Assembly (NCBI GenBank): GCA_036160575.1
Contig: JAYYDT010000054.1
Span: forward strand, 1 to 40,767
Source: TMED26 sp002694075
GTDB lineage: Bacteria; Pseudomonadota; Alphaproteobacteria; Thalassobaculales; Thalassobaculaceae
Reading direction: 5' to 3'
DNA length: 40,767 bases
Shown here: in pieces, positions 31,017 through 39,601 of the stretch
Layout: the number at the start of each line of letters is the position of its first letter
Numbering within the stretch: the stretch's first letter is position 1
The notes under the pieces: generated by a model
Seen by the model: the letters and a program-made list of their open reading frames with translations, nothing else
The model's database searches: none
Told to the model about the DNA's origin: nothing
Program-made: the position numbers and the translations under genes

Positions 31017-31934
31017 ATGCGACCGCGATCAGCCCTGTTTTTTTGGCGCACCTTGGTGATGGCGCCCTTCGCCGCCTTGCCCGGCAACCTACGCGGGACC
31101 CTATGGATCCTCGGCGCCGGTCTGTTTTTCACGGTCATGATGGCGCTGATCAAAGAGGCCGGCGAACAAATTTCAGTCTTTCAAATCCTGTTTCTGCGTC
31201 AGTTGACCATGACTCTGGCGGTGTCGCCGGTCCTAGTCAAAAACGCGCCGGAGATATTCTACACCCGCCATTTGCGGCTGCACGCGGCCCGGGTAATTCT
31301 CGCCTTGGTGGCCATGACGGCGGGCTTCACCGCGGTGATCTACCTGCCCTTGGCCGACGTCACCGCGTTGACCTTCGCTAAATCCATTTTCGTGACGATT
31401 TTCGCCGTTTGGTTTTTGGCCGAAACCGCTGATCGGGCTCGCTGGCTGGCCGTTCTACTCGGATTCGTCGGGGTGTTGGTGATGGTTAAGCCGGGCGCCG
31501 CCGGATTGAACATTTTCGCCTTGCTGGCGGTCCTTTCGGCGGCCAGCGCGGCTGGCGTGATGGTCTTGATCCGGCGGATCGCGCAGACCGACCGACCGAC
31601 CACCATCCTCGCCTACCAGGCGATCTTCGTCGGGGTGGTGGCGGCTTTTCCGGCGTTTTATTTCTGGACCTCGCCAAGCCCCCTGGAATGGGCGATGATG
31701 ATCGCCATCGGCCTCCTGTCGGTGGCCGGTCAATACTGTAACATCCAAGCCTTCAAGGCCGGCGAGGCCAGCGCCATCGCGCCGATGGACTATTCTCGGT
31801 TGATCTACGCGACCCTGATCGGCTGGTGGATCTTCGCCGAACTTCCCAACCCGACCACCGTCGCCGGCGCGGCGCTTATTGTGGTGGCCTCGGTGATCAC
31901 CATGCGGAGCGCCCGCCAGTCTGAAAATCGATGA
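31017..31934 (+). CDS. EamA/DMT-family transporter
   Basis: A 305-residue inner-membrane protein with ten TM helices formed by two EamA repeats (about residues 20-150 and 160-295). Typical signals are the conserved Glu/Arg pair in the first loop region, FLRQLTMTLAVSP, the PLADVTALTFAKSIFVTIFA helix near 112-131, and QAFKAGEASAIAPMDYSRLI near 254-273. DMT proteins export or import amino acids, nucleosides or drugs; the substrate is not visible here. The start could be 14 codons later at 31059. The gap to the TSUP gene is short, so co-transcription is possible. Confidence 0.9.
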   Translation: MRPRSALFFWRTLVMAPFAALPGNLRGTLWILGAGLFFTVMMALIKEAGEQISVFQILFLRQLTMTLAVSPVLVKNAPEIFYTRHLRLHAARVILALVAMTAGFTAVIYLPLADVTALTFAKSIFVTIFAVWFLAETADRARWLAVLLGFVGVLVMVKPGAAGLNIFALLAVLSAASAAGVMVLIRRIAQTDRPTTILAYQAIFVGVVAAFPAFYFWTSPSPLEWAMMIAIGLLSVAGQYCNIQAFKAGEASAIAPMDYSRLIYATLIGWWIFAELPNPTTVAGAALIVVASVITMRSARQSENR

Positions 31935-31959
31935 GGAAAGCGCTAGCCCAAATCATCAA

Positions 31960-31989
31960 TTGTCTGATCCAGCAAAGGCGCCATATCAG
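31960..31989 (+). promoter_or_regulatory. Candidate sigma-70 promoter before the ABC exporter genes
   Basis: TTGTCT (31960-31965), an 18-base spacer and TATCAG (31984-31989) resemble -35 and -10 boxes, 49 bases before the ATPase ATG and after the DMT stop. The match is moderate. The gap also contains AGGATGGGAACC, which serves as the ribosome site. Confidence 0.3.
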
Positions 31990-32037
31990 GGGAGCGGATC
32001 GCGCGCCGACGATGGGCGATGACGCAGGATGGGAACC

Positions 32038-32820
32038 ATGACGGCAGCGATCGAAGCGATACATCTGCGCAAAACCTTTGGCCCGGTGGTGGCCGTCGAC
32101 AACGTCGACATCACCGTCGCGTCCGGTCAAACGGTCGCGCTTTTAGGCGGCAATGGGGCGGGTAAAACCACCACCATCTCGATGTTGCTTGGCCTTCTCC
32201 TGCCCAGCGCCGGGCGGATCACCATTCTCGGCCACGATTTGGCGCGGACTCGTTACGCGGTGATGGCGCGGATGAATTTCTCCTCGCCCTATGTGGAACT
32301 GCCGCACCGCCTAACGGTGGCGCAGAACCTGCGTGTTTACGCCGATCTCTACGGTGTCGCCGACGCCGCCGAGCGCGTCGCCGAACTGGCCGAACGTCTT
32401 GACCTGACCCAATTTCTCGACCGTCCGTCAGGGAAATTATCGGCCGGTCAAAAAACCCGTTTGGCGCTGGCCAAATCCTTGATCAATCGCCCGGAGGTTT
32501 TGTTGCTTGACGAGCCGACCGCCTCGCTCGACCCGGACACCGGCGATTGGGTGCGGGGCTATCTGGAACAATACCGGGCCGAAACCGGCGCCAGCATGCT
32601 GATCGCCTCACACAATATGAGCGAGGTTGAGCGGCTTTGCGACCACGTCCTGATGATGCGGGCCGGCCGCATCGTCGACCAGGACGCGCCGGCGGCCCTG
32701 CTCGCGCGCTATGGCCGGCAAACCTTGGAGGATGTGTTTTTGGACATCGCCCGCGACCGCCGAAGCGCCGCCGCGCCGGCCGGCACACCCGACAGCGCTG
32801 GGGAGCAAGCCGCCCAATGA
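32038..32820 (+). CDS. ABC-2 type exporter ATP-binding protein
   Basis: A 260-residue ATPase of an ABC-2 exporter (CcmA/NodI/DrrA-like). Walker A is GGNGAGKT at residues 37-44. The signature is LSAGQKTRLALAKSL in place of LSGGQ, followed by Walker B LLLDEPTASLDP and the switch His in IASHNMSEVERL. It should power export by the permease encoded next, whose ATG overlaps this stop (ATGA). The cargo is unknown; NodI-like systems carry glycolipids and DrrA-like systems carry drugs. Confidence 0.95.
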   Translation: MTAAIEAIHLRKTFGPVVAVDNVDITVASGQTVALLGGNGAGKTTTISMLLGLLLPSAGRITILGHDLARTRYAVMARMNFSSPYVELPHRLTVAQNLRVYADLYGVADAAERVAELAERLDLTQFLDRPSGKLSAGQKTRLALAKSLINRPEVLLLDEPTASLDPDTGDWVRGYLEQYRAETGASMLIASHNMSEVERLCDHVLMMRAGRIVDQDAPAALLARYGRQTLEDVFLDIARDRRSAAAPAGTPDSAGEQAAQ

Positions 32821-33653
32821 CCGCCTATGATCTTGGCCCGATGGCCCAACAAGGGCTTGGCCCGTCGACCCGTCGCATCGCCGCCATGGTGCGCCGCTAT
32901 TGGTATTTGTTGAAGGGGTCCTGGCCGCGCATTTTGGAATTGGCCTATTGGCCGACCATGCAGGTGTTGCTGTGGGGCTTTGTGACCAAGTTTTTCATGA
33001 CCCAGTCAGCATGGCTGGCCGCCGCCGGGGGGATTTTGCTGGGCGGCGCCCTGCTTTGGGATGTCATGTTTCGCGGTCAGATCGGTTTGTCCCTCTGCTT
33101 CCTGGAAGAAATGTGGTCGCGCAACCTCGGCCATTTGTTTGTCAGCCCACTGCGCCCCTGGGAATTTGTCAGCGCGCTCATCACCGTCAGCTTTCTGCGA
33201 ACCTTGTTTGGCATGTTGGTGGCGGCGGGCATCGCCTATCTTCTGCACCGCTACGCGCTTTTTGACATGGGGCCGGCGCTGGTCGCCTTTTTTAGCTTAC
33301 TGATGATTATGAGTTGGGGGGTTGGCTTGGTCATCATTTCGATGGTTTTGCGCTTTGGTCTGGGCGCGGAATCGTTGGCCTGGGTCGCGGTGTTCGCTTT
33401 TTTACCAATCAGCGCGGTTTACTATCCGCTTGAAACCTTGCCGATCTGGTTGCAACCGCTGGCCTGGGTGGTCCCGGCCGCTCATGTCTTCGAGGGCATG
33501 CGGGCGCTGCTGGTTGATGGCGCGTTTGATTGGGGTCACTTCCTATGGGCCGCCGGTCTCGATGCGGTCTACCTGCTGATTGGGGCGGTGACTTTTCACC
33601 GCGCCTTCCGCGCCGCCCGCAACGAGGGGCGCTTGTTACAGATGGGAGAATAA
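32817..33653 (+). CDS. ABC-2 type exporter permease
   Basis: A 278-residue membrane protein with about six TM helices and an amphipathic N-terminal segment with RRYWYLLKGSWPRILELAYWP (read in two parts). It fits the ABC2_membrane family, with the C-terminal PLETLPIWLQPLAWVVPAAH region typical of NodJ/DrrB-like permeases. The overlap with the ATPase gene shows they form one two-gene operon. The stop is followed by a hairpin shared with the convergent gene. Confidence 0.92.
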   Translation: MTAYDLGPMAQQGLGPSTRRIAAMVRRYWYLLKGSWPRILELAYWPTMQVLLWGFVTKFFMTQSAWLAAAGGILLGGALLWDVMFRGQIGLSLCFLEEMWSRNLGHLFVSPLRPWEFVSALITVSFLRTLFGMLVAAGIAYLLHRYALFDMGPALVAFFSLLMIMSWGVGLVIISMVLRFGLGAESLAWVAVFAFLPISAVYYPLETLPIWLQPLAWVVPAAHVFEGMRALLVDGAFDWGHFLWAAGLDAVYLLIGAVTFHRAFRAARNEGRLLQMGE

Positions 33654-33672
33654 GCGGGGTTCAACGCCCCGC
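33654..33672. terminator. Bidirectional hairpin between convergent genes
   Basis: GCGGGG at 33654-33659 and CCCCGC at 33667-33672 flank a 7-base loop, filling the gap between the permease stop and the stop of the convergent sulfotransferase-like gene. There is no T-run in either direction, so termination efficiency is doubtful. Confidence 0.45.
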
Positions 33673-33674
33673 CC

Positions 33675-35012
33675 TCAGCCATCAATGCCGCTCAAAACAT
33701 CGCTTCGCCAATCGTAGCGAAAGCGCGCCTTGAGGGCGGCGACATCACGGTAGAAGGGTGCGTCCGCCCGGTAACCGCCATCACGTTCAAACCCGAAGAT
33801 GGCGATTTCCCGCCGCCAGGTATCCCACACCAGATCGACCAATGCCGCGTCGTAATAGGATTGCCAGGGCGCGCCGCCGGTATCCTCGTTGGCGGTCGAC
33901 ACCGGGTGGTAGCGAAAGCCATGGCGCCGACACATCGCCTGCAGATCCTCCGCCAGACTTTCCGAGCGATTGACCCAATCGGTGAGCAACCCACCACCGG
34001 CGCGGTCGAAAAGCGCCGGGAACAAAAAACGCCGCGACACCCAGGGGGTTTCATGCCTGGCGATGACACGCAGGAAGTCGGCAAACCCGTACTCGCGTGC
34101 GCGCGCCACCAACGGGATCATTTCCGGCGCCGCGAAACCGCGCCGGGCATGACGGTAAAAACTAACCAGAAACGGCAGGATGTGACGGATATTGCTAAAC
34201 ACCGTTCGTTCCCGCAAAAGCCCTGGCGGCAGGGGCAGGTTCGGATGCACCCAGGCCGCGTAGCTGCGCTCGCGCGGCGTCGGCGCGGATTCGATCCAGC
34301 GATGCCCAAGCGGCATCGCGTAGGGCGCCGTGGCGCGAAGGGCCGCGGTGCCGGCGGTTTTGGGGATATGAATAAAGATCGCCGGACGCGAATCCTGAAT
34401 CACCGCCTCGGCGAAACCACGGGCGGAATCGGCGGTGACGATTTGCAAGCGCCGCGCGGCGGTTCCCGCGACCGACAAGGGGGCCTTTTCAATGGCTGAT
34501 TCGGCCATAGTGATATGCGGCTCGGCCTGTTCCGGCGCCAAGATCATCGCCTTGACTACATAACGGACCACCAGCGCGTGGCTCTTGCTTTGCAATAATT
34601 GACGCGCGATCAAGCTGTAAAGATCATAGTCGAAAGGTGCGAACAATAACGCCCGGCGGCCAACCCGATGGGTTTGATTGACCAAAGCCGTGCGCCGCAG
34701 CAGGCGTGCAAACGCCACGTAGACCGGCGGGTGACCAGGCATCGCCACAGTCCAACGGACAAACGCCCGATAGTCGGCCCGTAAATTGCCGTTATGTCCA
34801 TAATGCGCGATCAGCTCCAAACCCTGTTCATGGGTTGGCGCCAAAATTAAAATCCGCGCGGCCAGTTTGCGCGACAGGCGCACCGCCTTGGCCGGAAACA
34901 AATGTTTGGCCAGACGCAGATATCCGGCGGTATCGGCGGGTGCCCAACAAATTTCGACACGCAGATCGCGCCGTTCCTGGCGCCGCGGCGGCGCCGATAG
35001 GTCGGATGACAT
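33675..35012 (-). CDS. TPR-like/sulfotransferase-like protein
   Basis: A 445-residue protein. The N-terminal 190 residues are helical and TPR-like (units such as LVVRYVVKAMILAPEQAEPH). IFIHIPKTAGTAAL at about 212-225 is the classical PAPS-phosphosulfate loop of Sulfotransfer_2-type enzymes (carbohydrate sulfotransferases). A second segment, VFSNIRHILPFLVSFYRHAR near 274-293, corresponds to the region that usually reads RDPxxRxxSxY and supplies 3'-phosphate contacts. It is modified here, so activity is uncertain. The start at 35012 has AGGGAG upstream. It may sulfate a surface glycan; no glycan cluster is adjacent. Confidence 0.82.
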   Translation of the reverse strand: MSSDLSAPPRRQERRDLRVEICWAPADTAGYLRLAKHLFPAKAVRLSRKLAARILILAPTHEQGLELIAHYGHNGNLRADYRAFVRWTVAMPGHPPVYVAFARLLRRTALVNQTHRVGRRALLFAPFDYDLYSLIARQLLQSKSHALVVRYVVKAMILAPEQAEPHITMAESAIEKAPLSVAGTAARRLQIVTADSARGFAEAVIQDSRPAIFIHIPKTAGTAALRATAPYAMPLGHRWIESAPTPRERSYAAWVHPNLPLPPGLLRERTVFSNIRHILPFLVSFYRHARRGFAAPEMIPLVARAREYGFADFLRVIARHETPWVSRRFLFPALFDRAGGGLLTDWVNRSESLAEDLQAMCRRHGFRYHPVSTANEDTGGAPWQSYYDAALVDLVWDTWRREIAIFGFERDGGYRADAPFYRDVAALKARFRYDWRSDVLSGIDG

Positions 35013-35161
35013 TCCTGCTCCCTTCAAAGCCGGCAAACGGCCACGCCGCTTTCCACTCCACCCGCGGAGATGGGGTGTCCCCGCGCCGGTAAATTGGAGA
35101 GACTAATTTAAGGCGACCCAAGCCGCGTAATCCACCTCCGTATCGGCGCCGTATCTTTCGT

Positions 35162-35587
35162 ATGTCGATCCTTACTGAAATTGGCCAGCTGACGGCGGCT
35201 ATTTTGCTTGGCGCCATGCTGTTTTTCGCGGCCGTGGTCGCGCCCTTAGTTTTCACCGGTTTGGATGCGGCGACGGCCGGGCGCTTCATCCGTCGGATGT
35301 TCCCCTGGTATTATCTCGCGATCTTTGTGCTGGCCAGTTTAGCGACGCTTCTTCTGCTATCAGGCGCGCCAAACAATGGCGCGATCATGGCGCTGGTGGC
35401 CGCCGGCGCGGCGCTCAGCCGGCAGGTCCTGATGCCGAGAATCAATCGCCTGCGCGACGCGCAACTGGCCGGTGACACGGAGGCCGGCCCGCGATTCGAT
35501 CGTCTGCACCGCCTGTCGGTGTGGATCAACAGCGCCCAAATTCTAGCGCTTGTGTGGGTTGTTTTCGGCGTTTTTACAGGGTTGTAA
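35162..35587 (+). CDS. DUF4149/TMEM205-like membrane protein
   Basis: A 141-residue protein with four TM helices (about residues 7-31, 48-67, 72-88 and 118-140). It has the conserved AAVVAPLVFTGLDAATAGRFIRRMFPWYY region and a late RLHRLSVWINSAQ segment typical of DUF4149. Function in bacteria is unknown. No Shine-Dalgarno is seen in the 15 bases before the ATG (CGTATCTTTCGT), so it may be translated from a leaderless or weakly led mRNA. The acyltransferase gene follows on the same strand after 140 bases. Confidence 0.85.
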   Translation: MSILTEIGQLTAAILLGAMLFFAAVVAPLVFTGLDAATAGRFIRRMFPWYYLAIFVLASLATLLLLSGAPNNGAIMALVAAGAALSRQVLMPRINRLRDAQLAGDTEAGPRFDRLHRLSVWINSAQILALVWVVFGVFTGL

Positions 35588-35727
35588 AGGCCGGCGTGGC
35601 GGGCTGTCGCCAGTCCCCCGTCCAGCGCCATACGATGGCCATCTTGCCAGGGCAATACCGCGCTTGCGTCCACGTCTGGGAACATTTACCAGTGAGGCGC
35701 TGCAAGTCATCGCGAGGATGTCAGCGG

Positions 35728-36567
35728 ATGAAACAAATTCCGGAAGTCTCCTTCATCAACCCCGGAGACCCTCTCTGGCGCCGCATTTTGATGCGTGTTG
35801 TGGAGTTGATGACCGGACAGCCGAAATTGCAGCGCCTCTACGACGACTACAAACGCACCCGATCCGAAGACGATAATTTCTGGGAATCGGCGGTTGAATA
35901 CCTCAACGTCGACATCCATTACGACCGCGCTCAACTCGACGCCCTGCCAAAAGACGGACCGTTGATCGTGGTCGCTAACCACCCGTTCGGGGTGCTCGAT
36001 GGCATCGCCATTGGCTACATTCTCTCGCGGGTACGCCCCGACATTAAGATTCTCGCCCATTCGGTCCTTGGTCGGGCCGAGCCTTTGCGCCCCTATTTGA
36101 TCCCAATCCTCTTCGAGGGTGAAAACGGCGCGCTCAGGGCCAATGTCGAATCCAAGCGGATCGCCATGCAGCATCTGGGCAATAATGGCACGATCATTAT
36201 TTTCCCCGCCGGCCGGGTGTCGACCGCCGAAAAAATCTTTGGCGAAGCGACGGATTCACCATGGAAACTTTTCGCCGGGCGGCTGATCACGCATTCCAAC
36301 GCCACAGTGGTGCCGATCTTTTTCGAAGGCCAAAACAGCTGGGTCTTTCACTTCGTCTCCAAGTTCAGCGCTAGCATCCGCGAGGCGGTGCTGTTGCGCG
36401 AGGTCCTGAAACAAATAGGCACCAAGGTGGTGTCGCATATCGGCGCGCCGATCGATCCCGCCTCGCTGACCGAAATCGGCGACCGTCAGGCCATTCTCGA
36501 CTATCTGCGAGAGGCGGTTTACGACCTCGACCCAAATGGCGCGCCGGTTCTGTCGCCCAGCCCCTAG
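35728..36567 (+). CDS. Lysophospholipid acyltransferase-family protein (hemolysin-like type)
   Basis: A 279-residue PlsC-like acyltransferase. Motif I is ANHPFGVLDG (N84, H85, D91); the His and Asp are five residues apart, the NHPxGxxDG form I recall from hemolysin/OlsB-linked acyltransferases, not the classical HX4D. Motif III is FPAGRVSTAEK near 155-165. It should acylate a lysolipid or ornithine-lipid-type acceptor at the inner membrane; the exact acceptor is unknown. It lacks the GNAT domain to which this type is sometimes fused. GAGG before the ATG supports the start; a longer in-frame extension is not convincing. Confidence 0.9.
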   Translation: MKQIPEVSFINPGDPLWRRILMRVVELMTGQPKLQRLYDDYKRTRSEDDNFWESAVEYLNVDIHYDRAQLDALPKDGPLIVVANHPFGVLDGIAIGYILSRVRPDIKILAHSVLGRAEPLRPYLIPILFEGENGALRANVESKRIAMQHLGNNGTIIIFPAGRVSTAEKIFGEATDSPWKLFAGRLITHSNATVVPIFFEGQNSWVFHFVSKFSASIREAVLLREVLKQIGTKVVSHIGAPIDPASLTEIGDRQAILDYLREAVYDLDPNGAPVLSPSP

Positions 36568-36639
36568 CCTCTTTTCATTCGCCGCCGATTTTGGCAATTT
36601 ATAAAAAACAACGGACGCCAAACGTCCACGGGGGGTGGC

Positions 36640-37437
36640 ATGCTGACGCCAGACCAAATCACCCAGTATCGTGAAGACGGATACGTCATTCCCAAATGGC
36701 GCTTGTCGACGGCCGAATTGGACGAGATACGTGCCGCCGCCGACGCCATGTTGGCGGCCCAGCCGCATCATGCCGATCTGCATCCGGCTTTGATGGAGGA
36801 AGGCGGCCCCTGGCCGACCTTTGGCCATCACGCGGAATTGGTCGCCATGGTCGGCCAGTTAATCGGTGAGGATCTGATCCTGTGGAGCATGGGTTATTTC
36901 GGCAAACCGGCCCTTAACGGCAAGGCCACACCCTGGCATCAGGACGGTCAATACTGGCCGATACGGCCGCTGGCCACCTGCACCGCCTGGCTGGCCCTTG
37001 ACGACGCGACGCCCGAAAACGGCTGCCTGCAAATGATCAAAGGCTCGCATAAGGAACGCCAGTTGCTGGCGCATGAGCGCAATGACAGCGCCGCCTACAC
37101 CCTCAACCAGGAACTGCCCGAAACCGCCTATGACGAGGCACAGGCGCGCGACCTCGTTCTCGAAGCCGGCCAGGTCAGCCTGCATGACGCGTTCATGGTG
37201 CATGGCTCGGCGGCCAACACCAGCGCCCATCGGCGGCGCGCCATCACCTTTCGCTACATGCCGGCCAGCTCTCATTTCGACCGCGATTTGGCGGCCCGCC
37301 AACATGCCGAACTTGGTGTTGTCGAGCATACCTATCGCACGCTCTATCAGGTCAGCGGGCGCGATCGCTCCGGCCGCAACGAATTAACCCGCGCCCGCCC
37401 ACCGGCGACCTCAGCCGGTCACCCGCGAAGGGCTTAA
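36640..37437 (+). CDS. Phytanoyl-CoA dioxygenase (PhyH)-family protein
   Basis: A 265-residue non-haem Fe(II)/2-oxoglutarate enzyme. Iron ligands are H100 and D102 (TPWHQDGQYWP) and H188 (MVHGSAANTS), and the Arg cluster at 198-200 can bind 2-oxoglutarate. An N-terminal TPDQITQYREDGYVIP is typical of the family. Bacterial members hydroxylate ectoine, chlorinated or phosphonate compounds, or fatty acyl groups; none is specified by its neighbours. GGGGGGT precedes the ATG. A small inverted repeat GGACG-CCAAA-CGTCC (36613-36627) lies just upstream. The stop overlaps the convergent prfC stop by two bases. Confidence 0.92.
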   Translation: MLTPDQITQYREDGYVIPKWRLSTAELDEIRAAADAMLAAQPHHADLHPALMEEGGPWPTFGHHAELVAMVGQLIGEDLILWSMGYFGKPALNGKATPWHQDGQYWPIRPLATCTAWLALDDATPENGCLQMIKGSHKERQLLAHERNDSAAYTLNQELPETAYDEAQARDLVLEAGQVSLHDAFMVHGSAANTSAHRRRAITFRYMPASSHFDRDLAARQHAELGVVEHTYRTLYQVSGRDRSGRNELTRARPPATSAGHPRRA

Positions 37438-39023
37438 AAACTCTGCTCGCGGGTTTTCTGAAAGACCAGGTTGGGCCATTCCTCTTGGGTGTGCTGAAGA
37501 TGCCACCCATTGCGCGCCAAAAACACCGGCACGCCGTCATGGTCCTCGGCCATGTCGCCATTATTGGCGTCCCCAAATTTTTTCAACTCGCCGCTGTCGG
37601 CAGCCTCGATCCAGCGCGCGGTATGAAGACCGGCCGGCTCAAAATGGCAGGGCACGTCATACTCGGTGCGGATCCGGTCCGCCAGGACGTCAAATTGCAA
37701 GGCGCCGACGACGCCGATAATCCATTGGGATCCAAGGCGGGTTTTAAAGGCTTTCGCGGCGCCTTCCTCGGCGAGCTGTTGGACTGCCCTTTCGAGGTGT
37801 TTGGCGCGCATCGGGTCGTCGGGACGGACCCGTTGCAGCAGTTCGGGGGCGAAACTGGGAATACCGGCGAACCGCAGGTCCTCGCCCTCGGTCAAAGTAT
37901 CGCCGATGCGCAAATTGCCATGGTTGGGAATGCCGATGATGTCGCCGGGAAAGGCCTCCTCGGCTAACTCCCGGTCGCGGGCCAGGAAGAGGACCGGGTT
38001 GTGGATGGTCATGGTTTTAGCCGAGCGAACATGTTTCATTTTCATGCCGCGCTTGAAATGGCCCGAGCAAATCCGCGCGAAAGCCACCCGGTCACGGTGT
38101 TTCGGGTCCATGTTGGCTTGAATTTTAAAAACAAAGGCGGTGACTTTTTTCTCTTCCGGCGTGACCGCCCGGGCGACGGTCGGCTGGGGGCGTGGACTGG
38201 GCGCGAAACGGGCCAACCCTTGGAGCAATTCGCGCACCCCGAAATTGTTAATGGCGCTGCCGAAGAAAACCGGCGTCAAATGGCCTTCGCGGTAGGAGTC
38301 CATGTCGAAGGGCTTGCATAGACCACGCGCCATATCGACCTCTTCGCGCAGAGTCTCGGCGGCGTGCTCGGGCAACCATTCGTCAATCTTGGGATCATCC
38401 AAACCTTCACAGGTTTGCCCGTCGTCGGGCACGTCATGACTGCCGCGGTCGACCAACAGCAAGCGATCGTCAAGCAAGTCGTAACACCCCTTGAAAGCCT
38501 GTCCCATGCCAATCGGCCAACTGGCCGGCGCCACATCCAAGGCCAGGGTTTGCTCAATCTCGTCCAACAGCTCGAAGCAATCGCGCGCCTCGCGGTCCAT
38601 CTTGTTAATGAAAGTGATGATCGGCACGTCGCGCAGGCGGCAAACCTCGAATAACTTGCGAGTCTGTTCCTCAATCCCCTTGGCCGCGTCGATCACCATC
38701 ACCGCGCTATCGACGGCGGTTAGCGTGCGATAAGTGTCTTCCGAGAAATCTTCATGGCCGGGAGTGTCGAGCAAATTGAAGGTGCGATTATCGAACTCAT
38801 AGGTCATCACCGAGGAAGCCACCGAGATACCGCGTTCACGTTCGACTTTCATCCAGTCGGAATGGGCCCGCCGCTGCTCGCCCCGCGCTTTCACGGCGCC
38901 GGCCATTTGAATGGCGCCGCCGAACAGCAATAGCTTCTCGGTCAGGGTGGTTTTGCCAGCGTCGGGATGGGAAATAATCGCGAACGTCCGGCGGCGCGTG
39001 ACGGAATCGGTTAAAGCGGTCAT
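37434..39023 (-). CDS. prfC: Peptide chain release factor 3
   Basis: A 529-residue translational GTPase that removes RF1/RF2 from the ribosome after termination. G1 is SHPDAGKT (residues 18-25), G2 lies around RGISVASSVM, G3 is DTPGHEDF and G4 is NKMD. The C-terminal domains match RF3 throughout, including RFAGIPSFAPELLQRV and the final LVFQKT. Its length is standard. The Shine-Dalgarno is weak. It lies 82 bases from smpB on the same strand; both serve termination or ribosome rescue. The gene is not essential in E. coli and is patchily present in bacteria. Confidence 0.98.
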   Translation of the reverse strand: MTALTDSVTRRRTFAIISHPDAGKTTLTEKLLLFGGAIQMAGAVKARGEQRRAHSDWMKVERERGISVASSVMTYEFDNRTFNLLDTPGHEDFSEDTYRTLTAVDSAVMVIDAAKGIEEQTRKLFEVCRLRDVPIITFINKMDREARDCFELLDEIEQTLALDVAPASWPIGMGQAFKGCYDLLDDRLLLVDRGSHDVPDDGQTCEGLDDPKIDEWLPEHAAETLREEVDMARGLCKPFDMDSYREGHLTPVFFGSAINNFGVRELLQGLARFAPSPRPQPTVARAVTPEEKKVTAFVFKIQANMDPKHRDRVAFARICSGHFKRGMKMKHVRSAKTMTIHNPVLFLARDRELAEEAFPGDIIGIPNHGNLRIGDTLTEGEDLRFAGIPSFAPELLQRVRPDDPMRAKHLERAVQQLAEEGAAKAFKTRLGSQWIIGVVGALQFDVLADRIRTEYDVPCHFEPAGLHTARWIEAADSGELKKFGDANNGDMAEDHDGVPVFLARNGWHLQHTQEEWPNLVFQKTREQSF

Positions 39024-39105
39024 GGATGAAACACGAGAATGAATACCGCGCCCTGTATACGCCCTGCCCCGCGCCAGGCCAAGGGGCGAGGTGTCTATCG
39101 ACGGC

Positions 39106-39576
39106 TTAGCCGCGCTCGCGCATCAAACGCGCCTTTTCCCGCTGCCAGTCGCGTTTTTTCTCGGTCTCGCGTTTGTCGGCCTTGCGTTTACCTTTGGCCA
39201 GGCCGAGCTGTAGCTTGGCGATGCCGCGGGCGTTGAAATACAAGCTGAGCGGTACCAGCGTCATGCCCTCGCGCTGGATGAGGCCGAACAAACGGTCGCG
39301 CTCGCGGCGATGGACCAACAATTCGCGCGGCCGCTTAGGCTCATGATTGAAACGGCCGGCCTGGCCGTATTCCGGAATGTTGGCGTTGAACAGCTTGAGC
39401 TTGCCGTTATCGGGGCCGGCATAGGCTTCGTTGATGCTGGCCTGGGCATGGCGGAGGGATTTAACCTCGCTGCCGGTTAGGACCAAGCCGGCCTCCAGCG
39501 TGTCCTCAATCGCGTAATCGTAGCGGGCACGTCGATTTTGGGCGACGCTACGGCCCGTCGGCGCCGGCTTAGCCAT
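39106..39576 (-). CDS. smpB: SsrA-binding protein SmpB
   Basis: A 156-residue RNA-binding protein that carries tmRNA to stalled ribosomes for trans-translation. It has the OB-fold core with GLVLTGSEVKSLR near residues 29-41, LKLFNANIPEYGQA, and LVPLSLYFNARGIAKLQLGLAKGK, then a basic C-terminal tail (DKRETEKKRDWQREKARLMRERG-like, residues 133-156) that enters the mRNA channel. It follows dapA by 25 bases, a common alphaproteobacterial pairing. The tmRNA gene itself is not in the window. Confidence 0.98.
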   Translation of the reverse strand: MAKPAPTGRSVAQNRRARYDYAIEDTLEAGLVLTGSEVKSLRHAQASINEAYAGPDNGKLKLFNANIPEYGQAGRFNHEPKRPRELLVHRRERDRLFGLIQREGMTLVPLSLYFNARGIAKLQLGLAKGKRKADKRETEKKRDWQREKARLMRERG

Positions 39577-39601
39577 GGTCCATCGGGCGCCGACCGCCGG
39601 C

